A stretch of DNA of 7,473 bases from Candidatus Eiseniibacteriota bacterium (lineage in GTDB: Bacteria; Joyebacterota; Joyebacteria; Joyebacterales; Joyebacteraceae). The stretch lies in NCBI GenBank assembly GCA_030639555.1, contig DAOWCM010000102.1, positions 1 to 7,473 on the forward strand, read 5' to 3'. The position numbers were made by a program, and so were the translations under genes. How positions within the stretch are numbered: the first letter of the stretch is position 1; the number at the start of each line of letters is the position of its first letter. The notes beneath the pieces were generated by a model. It did no database searches. It was not told where the DNA came from and saw only the letters and a program-made list of their open reading frames with translations. This document shows, piece by piece, positions 1 through 5,713 of this stretch.

Positions 1-899
1 CCGAGCGGGATCCACCCCTCGTCGTCGGTGTTCGTGAAGAGATCCGTGTCCTGCGGGTCCGTCTCGTTAGCGAGCGACGACGCACCCTCGCTCAGATGGT
101 CGTACATCTCCCAGAGTTCCGCATATGCTGACGCCATGTTGTCGCCCGGCCTCAGAGTGAGGAAGTCCGGATCGTCGTCGATGAGATACTGAAGGGTCTG
201 CCCCTCCTCCATATCTACGTTGTAGCTCACGGCGATGTAGAACACGGCCTGCAGAACATCGAGCGGCGCGTGCATGAGGAACGCGTCCGTGGCGTCGATC
301 TCGATCTCGACCGCCTCGCGCTTCGCGTCCACCTCGATGTCGAGGAGCACAACGCAATCCTGGTCCTCGAACTGCTCCAGGTTGCCGTCCGCGTAGTCCA
401 GAGCAGGCAGCACCTCCGCCTCGATGAAGTCCTGAAGCTCGGAGAACTCGAAGTCGCTTCTGCAGGATTCCCTGACACGCCTGGCCGCCGTGTAGACGTC
501 GGGTTTCCTGAGCGCGCGGAAGAGGAAGTCACCCGGGCCGCCCGGGCCGCGTCTCTCATCGGGGAACAGGCCGTCAATGATGTCCCCGAGCTCCGGGTCC
601 TGAAGCACCATCGCGATCCTCGTTATCGCTGCCATCATCAGGGCCCCGCAGTGGTCGGGGTCGATGTCCAGGGCGTCCTCGAAGTAACTGTTGGCCTGTT
701 CCATGTTGATGTCCCACATCCAGGGCGGTTCCTCCGGATTCACGCCTGCCATGGAATTCTCAAGGTACGCGATACCCTGAGCGAAGAGCTGATCGGCCGT
801 CGCCGCCTCGTCGGCGCCTTTGTCCTCCGAGCAACCGAACAACCCGAGAGCGACGGCTCCCAGCACCACCAGCACAACGAGCGGGCGTAGCACCTTCAT
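1..899 (-). CDS. Acidic lipoprotein of unknown function, C-terminus off the left edge
   Basis: I read this frame directly: 299 codons without a stop from ATG at 899, still open at base 1. A GAGGAGG ribosome site (912-906) lies 6 nt before the ATG. The N-terminus is a lipoprotein signal: MKVLRPL, a hydrophobic stretch rich in V, L and A, then LFGC with the lipidated Cys at 23. Phe at -2 is not the commonest lipobox residue, but the rest fits. Residues 66-100 (NMEQANSYFEDALDIDPDH onward) resemble one degenerate TPR-like helical hairpin. A Gly/Pro break follows (118-123), then alternating helical and strand-like segments. FLTLRPGD at 246-253 looks like a conserved turn. The protein is strongly acidic, with only four Lys (2, 27, 132, 193) and three Cys in the mature part (84, 146, 182). 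I do not recognise the family. It is probably anchored in the outer or inner membrane facing the periplasm. The gene is downstream of the tRNA operon but separated from it by about 200 nt of hairpins. Gene reality is near certain; function is unknown. Confidence 0.88.
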   Translation of the reverse strand, partial: MKVLRPLVVLVVLGAVALGLFGCSEDKGADEAATADQLFAQGIAYLENSMAGVNPEEPPWMWDINMEQANSYFEDALDIDPDHCGALMMAAITRIAMVLQDPELGDIIDGLFPDERRGPGGPGDFLFRALRKPDVYTAARRVRESCRSDFEFSELQDFIEAEVLPALDYADGNLEQFEDQDCVVLLDIEVDAKREAVEIEIDATDAFLMHAPLDVLQAVFYIAVSYNVDMEEGQTLQYLIDDDPDFLTLRPGDNMASAYAELWEMYDHLSEGASSLANETDPQDTDLFTNTDDEGWIPL

Positions 900-940
900 T
901 CGAGCCCTCCTCATGTTCCGGCCTGCGGACGATTCCTCAT

Positions 941-965
941 CCCGCCCTCTCCCCACCCCGCCCTC
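941..965 (-). other. G-quadruplex-type G-run motif in the lipoprotein leader
   Basis: The plus strand is C-only runs broken by single bases. The minus strand therefore carries five G-runs of 3, 4, 4, 3 and 3 with loops of 1 to 3 nt, which satisfies the usual G3+N1-7 pattern. It lies about 40-65 nt upstream of the lipoprotein ATG, so the motif would be in the template or the 5' leader of that mRNA. In a GC-rich genome such runs also arise by chance, so a regulatory role is only inferred. Confidence 0.4.
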
Positions 966-993
966 TGATAGCAGACGACGGGGCGAGGCGCAA
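965..993 (-). promoter_or_regulatory. Weak sigma-70-like promoter candidate for the lipoprotein gene
   Basis: Read on the minus strand, TTGCGC (993-988) is followed after exactly 17 nt by TATCAG (970-965). TG one base before the -10 gives an extended -10 look. Each hexamer matches consensus at 4 of 6 positions. Transcription would start near 958, leaving a leader of about 60 nt that contains the G-run motif. The -35 overlaps one arm of the hairpin at 991-1009. This is the best candidate in the spacer, but readthrough from the tRNA operon is an alternative. Confidence 0.35.
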
Positions 994-1009
994 CCCCAAA
1001 TGGGGGTTG
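991..1009 (-). other. 7-bp inverted repeat CAACCCC / GGGGTTG
   Basis: CAACCCC (991-997) and GGGGTTG (1003-1009) are perfect complements around a 5-nt loop. No T-run follows on either strand, so it is not a typical intrinsic terminator. It overlaps the candidate -35 of the lipoprotein gene and could be an operator-like dyad or one of several stacked hairpins after the tRNA operon. Confidence 0.35.
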
Positions 1010-1028
1010 AGAGGGATTCCGCGGACCG

Positions 1029-1049
1029 CCGCTCCCCCACGGGGAGCGG
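1029..1049 (-). terminator. 9-bp GC-rich hairpin, possible secondary terminator
   Basis: CCGCTCCCC (1029-1037) pairs perfectly with GGGGAGCGG (1041-1049) over a 3-nt loop. It is very stable but has no U-tract on the minus strand. It lies 56 nt beyond the tRNA-Arg 3' end and may back up the hairpin at 1072-1101. Termination without U-tracts is plausible but not shown. Confidence 0.35.
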
Positions 1050-1071
1050 GCGATGGCGGGGTACAGGAGAT

Positions 1072-1101
1072 GCGCCCCCTCTCACGGTGGAGAGGAGGCG
1101 C
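1072..1101 (-). terminator. 12-bp hairpin directly after the tRNA operon
   Basis: On the minus strand GCGCCTCCTCTC (1101-1090) pairs with GAGAGGGGGCGC (1083-1072) over a 6-nt loop. This gives twelve pairs, one of them a U-G wobble. In plus-strand RNA the wobble becomes a C-A mismatch, so the structure favours minus-strand RNA. It begins 3 nt after the tRNA-Arg CCA. No U-run follows, so this is either a non-canonical terminator or a 3'-end processing signal. Confidence 0.5.
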
Positions 1102-1104
1102 TCT

Positions 1105-1181
1105 TGGTACGCCCAGGAGGACTCGAACCCCCAACCTTCTGGTCCGTAGCCAGACGCTCTATCCAATTGAGCTATGGGCGC
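1105..1181 (-). tRNA. tRNA-Arg (anticodon ACG)
   Basis: The 77 nt, read on the minus strand, fold as a full cloverleaf. The acceptor is GCGCCCA/TGGGCGT with a G-U first pair. The D-arm is GCTC/GAGC, and the anticodon stem is TCTGG/CCAGA with loop CTACGGA. The T-arm is GGGGG/CCTCC with loop TTCGAGT, and discriminator A plus CCA is encoded. Anticodon ACG (A34 presumably edited to inosine by TadA) reads CGU, CGC and CGA. It is the last gene of the tRNA operon, 10 nt after tRNA-Ser(GCU). Confidence 0.97.
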
Positions 1182-1191
1182 TTCTCGGATC

Positions 1192-1281
<90 letters not shown>

Positions 1282-1311
1282 TCATATGTCGCAGCTGTCA
1301 AGCACTCAGAA

Positions 1312-1398
1312 TGGCGGAGGGCGAGGGAATCGAACCCCCAAGGGCGCAAGCCCGGCGGTTTTCAAGACCGCTGCCTTACCAATTAGGTCTAGCCCTCC
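1312..1398 (-). tRNA. tRNA-Ser (anticodon UGA), with an atypical D-arm
   Basis: This is an 87-nt class II tRNA. The acceptor is GGAGGGC/GCCCTCC, with discriminator G and encoded CCA. The anticodon stem is GCGGT/ACCGC with loop CTTGAAA, so the anticodon is TGA, reading UCA and neighbouring UCN codons. The variable arm is GGGC/GCCC, and the T-arm is GGGGG/CCCTC with TTCGATT. The D-region is unusual: after the acceptor comes TAGA, then a 3-bp stem CCT/AGG around loop AATTGGTA, instead of the GAGTGG-type loop seen in the adjacent tRNA-Ser(GCU). It is the first gene of the operon and starts about 8 nt after the predicted transcription start. Confidence 0.93.
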
Positions 1399-1412
1399 GA
1401 CCTCCCTCGGGC

Positions 1413-1441
1413 AGTATAGCAACGCCTCTTTCGGGTGTCAA
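1413..1441 (-). promoter_or_regulatory. Near-consensus sigma-70 promoter of the tRNA operon
   Basis: On the minus strand TTGACA (1441-1436, perfect) is followed by 17 nt and then TATACT (1418-1413, 5 of 6). The expected start is near 1406, giving a leader of about 8 nt before tRNA-Ser(UGA). The bases just after the -10 are GCCCGAG. Such a GC-rich discriminator is known to give stringent (ppGpp) and growth-rate control of stable RNA promoters, and I infer that here. Confidence 0.88.
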
Positions 1442-1462
1442 ATCGAATCACCCCTCACCACT

Positions 1463-1483
1463 CCCGCCTGGCGCGGCGGCGGG
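1463..1483 (-). terminator. 6-bp GC hairpin after the peptidase gene, weak terminator candidate
   Basis: On the minus strand CCCGCC and GGCGGG pair over a 9-nt loop, starting 23 nt beyond the peptidase stop codon. No U-run follows. It lies between the end of the nifS-peptidase unit and the tRNA promoter, where a terminator would be expected. The spacer is simply GC-rich, so the call is weak. Confidence 0.28.
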
Positions 1484-1506
1484 GCGGCACCACCTTGTAA
1501 CCTCGT

Positions 1507-2478
1507 CTAGCTCCAATCGGAGTCAGAGCGACGGGCCGGTCGATATGCGCCGTCCGAACGTCCGCTCTCCTCCAACTCCCACTCTCTGAGCAACCGGCGA
1601 GAGCGGGCCAGGCGCGCCGCTCCCCCGGCCAGCAAGAGCAGCGCCACCACCACGAACATCACGTTCCACCGCGAGAGGAACACGCCCCAGCCGAATCGGC
1701 CCCGGAAGGAGACCAGCGCGTCACGTTCGAAGACCTGGAGCGTGCGTCCGGAAAGCGCTTCCACGCCCTTTTCGAAGCTGGCGGCCGCCGCGATCCCGAA
1801 GAGAACCTCTGCCGGCGTCGCCGGGCCCGCCTCCTCCATGAGGAAGCGAACGGCGTAGAAACTCTCCGAATAGGCGAGCATGGCATCGGCAGCGCCTGCC
1901 GGGAACGCAACGGCGAGTTCGTCGAGCGGGATCAGACCGCCGCTGGCGCTCGCGCCCGCCAGAACCGACGAACGGGGAAGCCGCCACTCCCCCGCCAGCG
2001 TCATCGCGATACCCTCGTGAAACCACCGCGGCACCGGCACGCCGGAGAGGACCCGTCCTGCCGCGATGTGGCCGATCTCGTGGACGACAACGTCCTCCAT
2101 GTGGAGGGGATCAGGGGCCGTGATCGGGTTTCTGAGCACGATAACGCCGCGGTCGGGGAACGCGCAGCCGGCGCCCCAGTCAGGCACGCCACCGTAGGTC
2201 AGGACCCGGAACTCGTCTCCGGTGGAGGCCACATAGATCGTCACCGGCCCCAGGTCGGCCAGACCCGCGCTATGCGCCACGGAACTGCCCCGTGACACGG
2301 CTACCTCGAGGATCCGTGCGGCCGGGCGAGCGTCCGCCGGGCGATAGAAGACCGTGATGTCGCCGCGGCTCAGGCGCTCGCGCGCCGTAGCATCAGCAAC
2401 GGCGCCGGCGGCCTGTGCCAGCGCGACAAGAGCAAGCGCGACAGCGGCGCAGAGCGCCGCGAATGCCCGGGGGCGCAC
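1507..2478 (-). CDS. Exported gluzincin (MA-clan) metallopeptidase with C-terminal membrane anchor
   Basis: A 323-residue protein starts at GTG. Residues 1-26 are a signal peptide (MRPR, then an Ala/Leu/Val-rich core, cleavage around AQA or AGA). A pre-domain with the strand-like segment DLGPVTIYVAS follows. The zinc site is VVHEIGH with H133, E134 and H137, and RWFHEG gives E155 as the likely third zinc ligand 18 residues later, the gluzincin arrangement. The SESFYAVRFL segment near 204-213 resembles the helix after the active site in MA-family peptidases. Residues 272-289 form a transmembrane helix followed by an Arg-rich cytoplasmic tail, so the catalytic domain should face the periplasm. 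The gene starts 6 nt after the nifS stop. Its GGGTGA ribosome site includes the nifS TGA codon, which implies translational coupling. The metallopeptidase fold is well supported; the substrate is unknown. Confidence 0.9.
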   Translation of the reverse strand: MRPRAFAALCAAVALALVALAQAAGAVADATARERLSRGDITVFYRPADARPAARILEVAVSRGSSVAHSAGLADLGPVTIYVASTGDEFRVLTYGGVPDWGAGCAFPDRGVIVLRNPITAPDPLHMEDVVVHEIGHIAAGRVLSGVPVPRWFHEGIAMTLAGEWRLPRSSVLAGASASGGLIPLDELAVAFPAGAADAMLAYSESFYAVRFLMEEAGPATPAEVLFGIAAAASFEKGVEALSGRTLQVFERDALVSFRGRFGWGVFLSRWNVMFVVVALLLLAGGAARLARSRRLLREWELEESGRSDGAYRPARRSDSDWS

Positions 2479-2484
2479 GGTAGG

Positions 2485-3654
2485 TCACCCTTTCCGGTGA
2501 TGGAGTGGCGAGATGGCCCGCAGACGTTCGACGGCGCCGGGGAGCACCTCAAGGACCCGGTCGATGTCGGCCTGCGTGGTGGAACGCCCCAGACCGAATC
2601 TCACGGAACCCTGTGCGACGTTCGCGGGCACACCCATGGCTGAGAGCACGTGCGACGGCTCCGCCGAGTCCGTGGTGCAGGCCGAGCCCGTGGAGACTGC
2701 GATGCCCTCCATGTCCAGTGCGAGAACCACACTCTCACCCTCGACGTAGTGGAGCGAGACGTTCAGCGTGCCGGGAAGGCGCTCCGTCGGGTGCCCGTTG
2801 ATGGACACTTCCGGTATGCTCTCGAGGATGCCCTTCTCGAGTCGAGCAGTCAGGGCATTGAGACGAACGCTCTCCTCCGGTATCCCCTCAACGGCAAGCT
2901 CCAGGGCTCTGGCGAGCCCCACGATACCGGGGACGTTCTCCGTGCCGGCGCGGACGCTCCATTCGTGGCTCCCCCCGTGAGACAGCGAGTCGAAGGACAC
3001 GCCCCTCCTCACGTAGAGGAAGCCCACTCCCTTCGGGCCGTAGATCTTGTGCGAGGACATCGAAAGAAGATCGACACCGAGTTCGCCCACGTCCACGGGC
3101 AGCTTCCCGATCGCCTGAACCGCGTCCGTGTGTACGATGATGCCGCGCTTCCTCGCGATAGCCGCGATCTCTCCCACAGGCTGCACGGTCCCGACCTCGT
3201 TGTTGGCGAGCATCACGGACACGAGAACCGTGTCTTTGCGGCACGCGCGCTCGACGTCGGCGGGGTCCACCATTCCAGTCTCATCGACTTCCACAAAAGT
3301 CACGTCGAGCCCGAACCTGTCTCTGAGATATGTCGCCGTCTGCAGGACGGCGTGGTGCTCGATGCGCGTCGTGATGATGTGACCGGGGCGCCCGAGATTG
3401 GCGAAGGCCACGCCCTTCAGCGCCATATTATCGGATTCCGTGCCGCCGCTCGTGAATACTATCTCCCTCGGCGAGCACCCCATCGACGACGCCACCGTCT
3501 CCCTTGCTCCCTCTACGGCGCGGCGCGTCACCTGGGAGAGCTCGTACGGACTTGACGGGTTCCCGTACCGTTCGCCGAAGTAGGGCAGCATCGCCTCAAC
3601 CACGCGAGGGTCCGTGGGCGTCGTCGCGTTGTGGTCCATGTAGACGACACTCAC
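2485..3654 (-). CDS. nifS: Cysteine desulfurase, NifS/IscS class I
   Basis: This PLP enzyme converts L-cysteine to alanine and passes persulfide sulfur to Fe-S cluster assembly, tRNA thiolation or other acceptors in the cytoplasm. The start is GTG at 3654 (389 aa), chosen because AAGGAGGTG lies 6 nt upstream and the protein then begins MSVVYMDHNATTP like its family. A longer frame to 3699 would translate through that ribosome site and a hairpin. Visible motifs are SGGTESDN near 69-76, IEHHAV with PLP-stacking His100, an HTDAVQ Asp at 177 that binds the PLP ring nitrogen, and SSHKIYGPKG with Schiff-base Lys203. STGSAC carries catalytic Cys326 in the flexible loop, followed by EPSHVL. The loop reads TTDSAEPSHVL, where the family usually has a small residue at the Asp. 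The C-terminus ends RLRAISPL plus a short tail and lacks the long IscS tail used for IscU docking. That fits NifS more than IscS. No nifU or iscU is visible nearby. Confidence 0.95.
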   Translation of the reverse strand: MSVVYMDHNATTPTDPRVVEAMLPYFGERYGNPSSPYELSQVTRRAVEGARETVASSMGCSPREIVFTSGGTESDNMALKGVAFANLGRPGHIITTRIEHHAVLQTATYLRDRFGLDVTFVEVDETGMVDPADVERACRKDTVLVSVMLANNEVGTVQPVGEIAAIARKRGIIVHTDAVQAIGKLPVDVGELGVDLLSMSSHKIYGPKGVGFLYVRRGVSFDSLSHGGSHEWSVRAGTENVPGIVGLARALELAVEGIPEESVRLNALTARLEKGILESIPEVSINGHPTERLPGTLNVSLHYVEGESVVLALDMEGIAVSTGSACTTDSAEPSHVLSAMGVPANVAQGSVRFGLGRSTTQADIDRVLEVLPGAVERLRAISPLHHRKG

Positions 3655-3660
3655 CGCACC

Positions 3661-3669
3661 CACCTCCTT
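3661..3669 (-). promoter_or_regulatory. Ribosome binding site deciding the nifS start
   Basis: AAGGAGGTG on the minus strand is close to a full anti-Shine-Dalgarno match, 6 nt before GTG at 3654. It lies inside the longer in-frame extension and therefore argues against the start at 3699. Confidence 0.85.
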
Positions 3670-3686
3670 CCCATGCAACTCGTAGT

Positions 3687-3714
3687 GCGGCCGGCCCACA
3701 GTGAGGCCGGCCGC
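3687..3714 (-). terminator. Perfect 10-bp hairpin between the TPR lipoprotein gene and nifS
   Basis: GCGGCCGGCC (3687-3696) and GGCCGGCCGC (3705-3714) are perfect complements around an 8-nt loop. It lies about 75 nt after the TPR lipoprotein stop and 33 nt before the nifS GTG. No U-run follows, so it may be a non-canonical terminator of the upstream operon, a leader hairpin of nifS, or both. I see no convincing promoter in the 134-nt spacer, so partial readthrough into nifS is possible. Confidence 0.45.
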
Positions 3715-3788
3715 CCGTCTTCACGTGCTGGTGGAGCCGGACGAACGCTCGAACTCACAAGGCGCGCCGTCCCGGATCACGCCCCACG

Positions 3789-5003
3789 CTACTCGCCCTT
3801 GTCCCAGATGCCCCTACGCTTGGCCAGCTGGGCGACCTCGATCAGCTGATTCTGCCGCTCGATCTCGCGATTGGCGTGGCTCTTCCAGTTGGAATCCAAT
3901 CGCGCCTGCTCGAGCTTCCCGATGGCCTGGCCGTACAGCGCCGCGCCGCCGTCGTAATCCCCGGCCTCACAGCGAGCGTCCGCCTTGTGCTCGAGGGCCT
4001 TCGCCCACGAGACGTACGCGCTGCCGTTTCCCTGCGAGACCTGCAGCAGCCTCTGCGCCGTCGCTATTGCGGAGTCCGACCTGCTAACGTCGTTGTAGGC
4101 GTCCGCGAGCGCACCGAGGAAATCAGGGTTGTTCGGCTGCGTCTCCACCAGCGCTTCGTACTGCGCGAGCGCCTTCGCGTACTCGCCCCTCGACCTGTAC
4201 ACACTCGCCAGATTCGCCCGGCTCCCGAAGTCGCCCGGCTCCTTCTCGAGCACCGTCAGGAAGAGCGTCTCAGCGTCGTCGAGTCTGCCGACCTTCATGT
4301 AGAGGAAACCCAGGGTCTTCAGCGTGTAGGAACTGGCCCCCCCGTAGGTGCGGACCTTCTCGTAGGCGGCGATGGACTGATCGTAAAGGCCGGATCGGTA
4401 GTAGAGGTGCGCCAGCTGCTGCGCCGAACGCGGGTCCGCCGGAGCAAGCTCGAAGGCCCTCCTGTAGGCGTTCAGGGCCGCCAGGTCCATCGTCATCTTC
4501 TCGTACGCGTACCCGAGATTGAGGAAGATGTCGGCGTCGTCCGACTTCAGCTGGACAGCGGCGACGTACTCGTTCACCGACTCCTGATAGTTGCCCATGA
4601 CCGAGTGCGCGTATGCCAGTGACGTACGCGTGTACGGGTCGTCACGGGCCAGGTCGCGCGCCGCCTCGTACATCTCAAGCGACTTGTCGAACTCCTGCGT
4701 CTCGACGAGGTATATCCTGCCAAGGCCCAGGTAGGGCTCGACGTACTCCGGGTCGAGATTGATCGCCTTCTCGTAGTTCTCGATGGCTTTCCCGATCTCA
4801 CGGACCCTGTAGAACTCGGCGGCGTTTTGTGCTGCCTTCTCGGCCGGCGTCAGCACTACCGCCGGTGCTGCCTCCCCCGAGCCCCGGATGGTCATCAGGG
4901 TCTGCCCCTCTTCCTCGGGCATCGAGCCGACGCAACCCGACAGTGCCGCCACGGCGGCAGCAATCAGGAGCGACACCCAAACAAGTGGCGAATTGAGTTT
5001 CAT
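3789..5003 (-). CDS. TPR-repeat lipoprotein
   Basis: A 404-residue protein starts at ATG with a weak AGAGG ribosome site about 10 nt upstream. The signal is MKLNS, a hydrophobic stretch and the lipobox LSGC, with lipidated Cys24. A short acidic linker and a PAVVLTPAEKAAQ segment follow. Residues 55-325 are about eight tandem TPRs in a 34-residue register: roughly 55-86, 87-121, 122-155, 156-189, 190-223, 224-257, 258-291 and 292-325. They show the W/Y-L-G-Y-A-P pattern, for example LNLGYAYEKM and YEKAINLDPE. A ninth degenerate hairpin and a charged C-terminal helix cover 326-398. The array should form a superhelical protein-binding surface tethered to a membrane in the periplasm. It is the last gene of the cyclophilin operon, 42 nt after the smaller TPR gene. 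Binding partners are unknown; an envelope assembly or scaffold role is inferred from context. Confidence 0.9.
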   Translation of the reverse strand: MKLNSPLVWVSLLIAAAVAALSGCVGSMPEEEGQTLMTIRGSGEAAPAVVLTPAEKAAQNAAEFYRVREIGKAIENYEKAINLDPEYVEPYLGLGRIYLVETQEFDKSLEMYEAARDLARDDPYTRTSLAYAHSVMGNYQESVNEYVAAVQLKSDDADIFLNLGYAYEKMTMDLAALNAYRRAFELAPADPRSAQQLAHLYYRSGLYDQSIAAYEKVRTYGGASSYTLKTLGFLYMKVGRLDDAETLFLTVLEKEPGDFGSRANLASVYRSRGEYAKALAQYEALVETQPNNPDFLGALADAYNDVSRSDSAIATAQRLLQVSQGNGSAYVSWAKALEHKADARCEAGDYDGGAALYGQAIGKLEQARLDSNWKSHANREIERQNQLIEVAQLAKRRGIWDKGE

Positions 5004-5045
5004 AATGGGACCGCCTCTCTTCTTCCTGTCGCCTGGGAGCAGATA

Positions 5046-5675
5046 CTATTTCTCCCCACGAAACTCGTTTATCATCTCAATGTTGTCCCGGCAGATCTGC
5101 GCTATGGCTCCTTCGGGATCCAGCTCGATCACCTTCTGCCACTCCCTGACGGCCTCATCGAAGATCTGCGCGTCTGCGAACGCGACCGCCAGGTTGAAGT
5201 GGGCCTCCGCGCTGTCCGGATCGATGGCGAGGGCCCGTCTGTACATCTCGATCGCGTCGTAGTACTTCCTGCTCGCGTAATGGTTCGTCCCGAGATTGAC
5301 GTACACCATAGCGTTCTCCGGATCGAACGTCAGGGCTTTCCGGAGCTGCTCTTCGGCCATCTCGAACTCCCCCATGTCGGTGTAGAGAGATCCGAGGTTC
5401 GTCCTCGCCCCCACGTGGGTCGAGTCCAGTTCCACTACCGTCAGATAGGTCGCAAGAGCCTCGTTCTCCATCCCTACCTCGTAGTAGAGGTTGCCCAGCT
5501 CGATGAGGAGGTCGATGTCGTCGGGGCTCTTCTCGACGTCTCTCGCCAGCCTCTCGACAGCGGCTATGCGCTCGTCTACAGCATCTTCTCCGTCCTGCGC
5601 AAGGGCCACGGGCGCCGCCACAAGGACCAGGAGCACAAGCGGGATGATCGCGGCGATCCGCGGTGCAGTCAACAT
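5046..5675 (-). CDS. Small secreted TPR protein
   Basis: A 209-residue protein starts at ATG with AAGGA 8-9 nt upstream. Residues 1-26 are a Sec signal peptide with a hydrophobic core and an ALA cleavage site before Gln27. There is no lipobox Cys, so it should be soluble in the periplasm. After an acidic helix (31-50) come four regular TPRs at about 52-85, 86-119, 120-153 and 154-187 (ELGNLYYEVG, NLGSLYTDMG, NLGTNHYASR and NLAVAFADAQ), then a capping helix to about 206. It lies 38 nt after the cyclophilin gene and 42 nt before the TPR lipoprotein gene, clearly in one operon. It could be an adaptor or co-chaperone for either neighbour; that is inference. The sequence gives no enzymatic motif. 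Confidence 0.9.
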   Translation of the reverse strand: MLTAPRIAAIIPLVLLVLVAAPVALAQDGEDAVDERIAAVERLARDVEKSPDDIDLLIELGNLYYEVGMENEALATYLTVVELDSTHVGARTNLGSLYTDMGEFEMAEEQLRKALTFDPENAMVYVNLGTNHYASRKYYDAIEMYRRALAIDPDSAEAHFNLAVAFADAQIFDEAVREWQKVIELDPEGAIAQICRDNIEMINEFRGEK

Positions 5676-5713
5676 GCCGTCTGTCCTTCCGTTCGGCCTA
5701 ACTCACGGCCACC

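Noticed and set aside
1312..1398. tRNA-Sec, suggested by the odd D-arm and long variable arm
   Set aside because: The anticodon loop is CTTGAAA, giving anticodon UGA (reads UCA). Selenocysteine tRNA needs UCA. The acceptor stem is also 7 bp, not 8.
2650..3555. 301-residue plus-strand open frame opposite nifS
   Set aside because: It is antisense to a strongly conserved cysteine desulfurase, has Arg/His-rich shadow composition, no recognisable motif and no convincing ribosome site. It is a by-product of high GC.
3655..3699. Longer NifS start at GTG 3699
   Set aside because: It would translate the AAGGAGGTG ribosome site and half of a hairpin, and adds 15 residues with no family counterpart.
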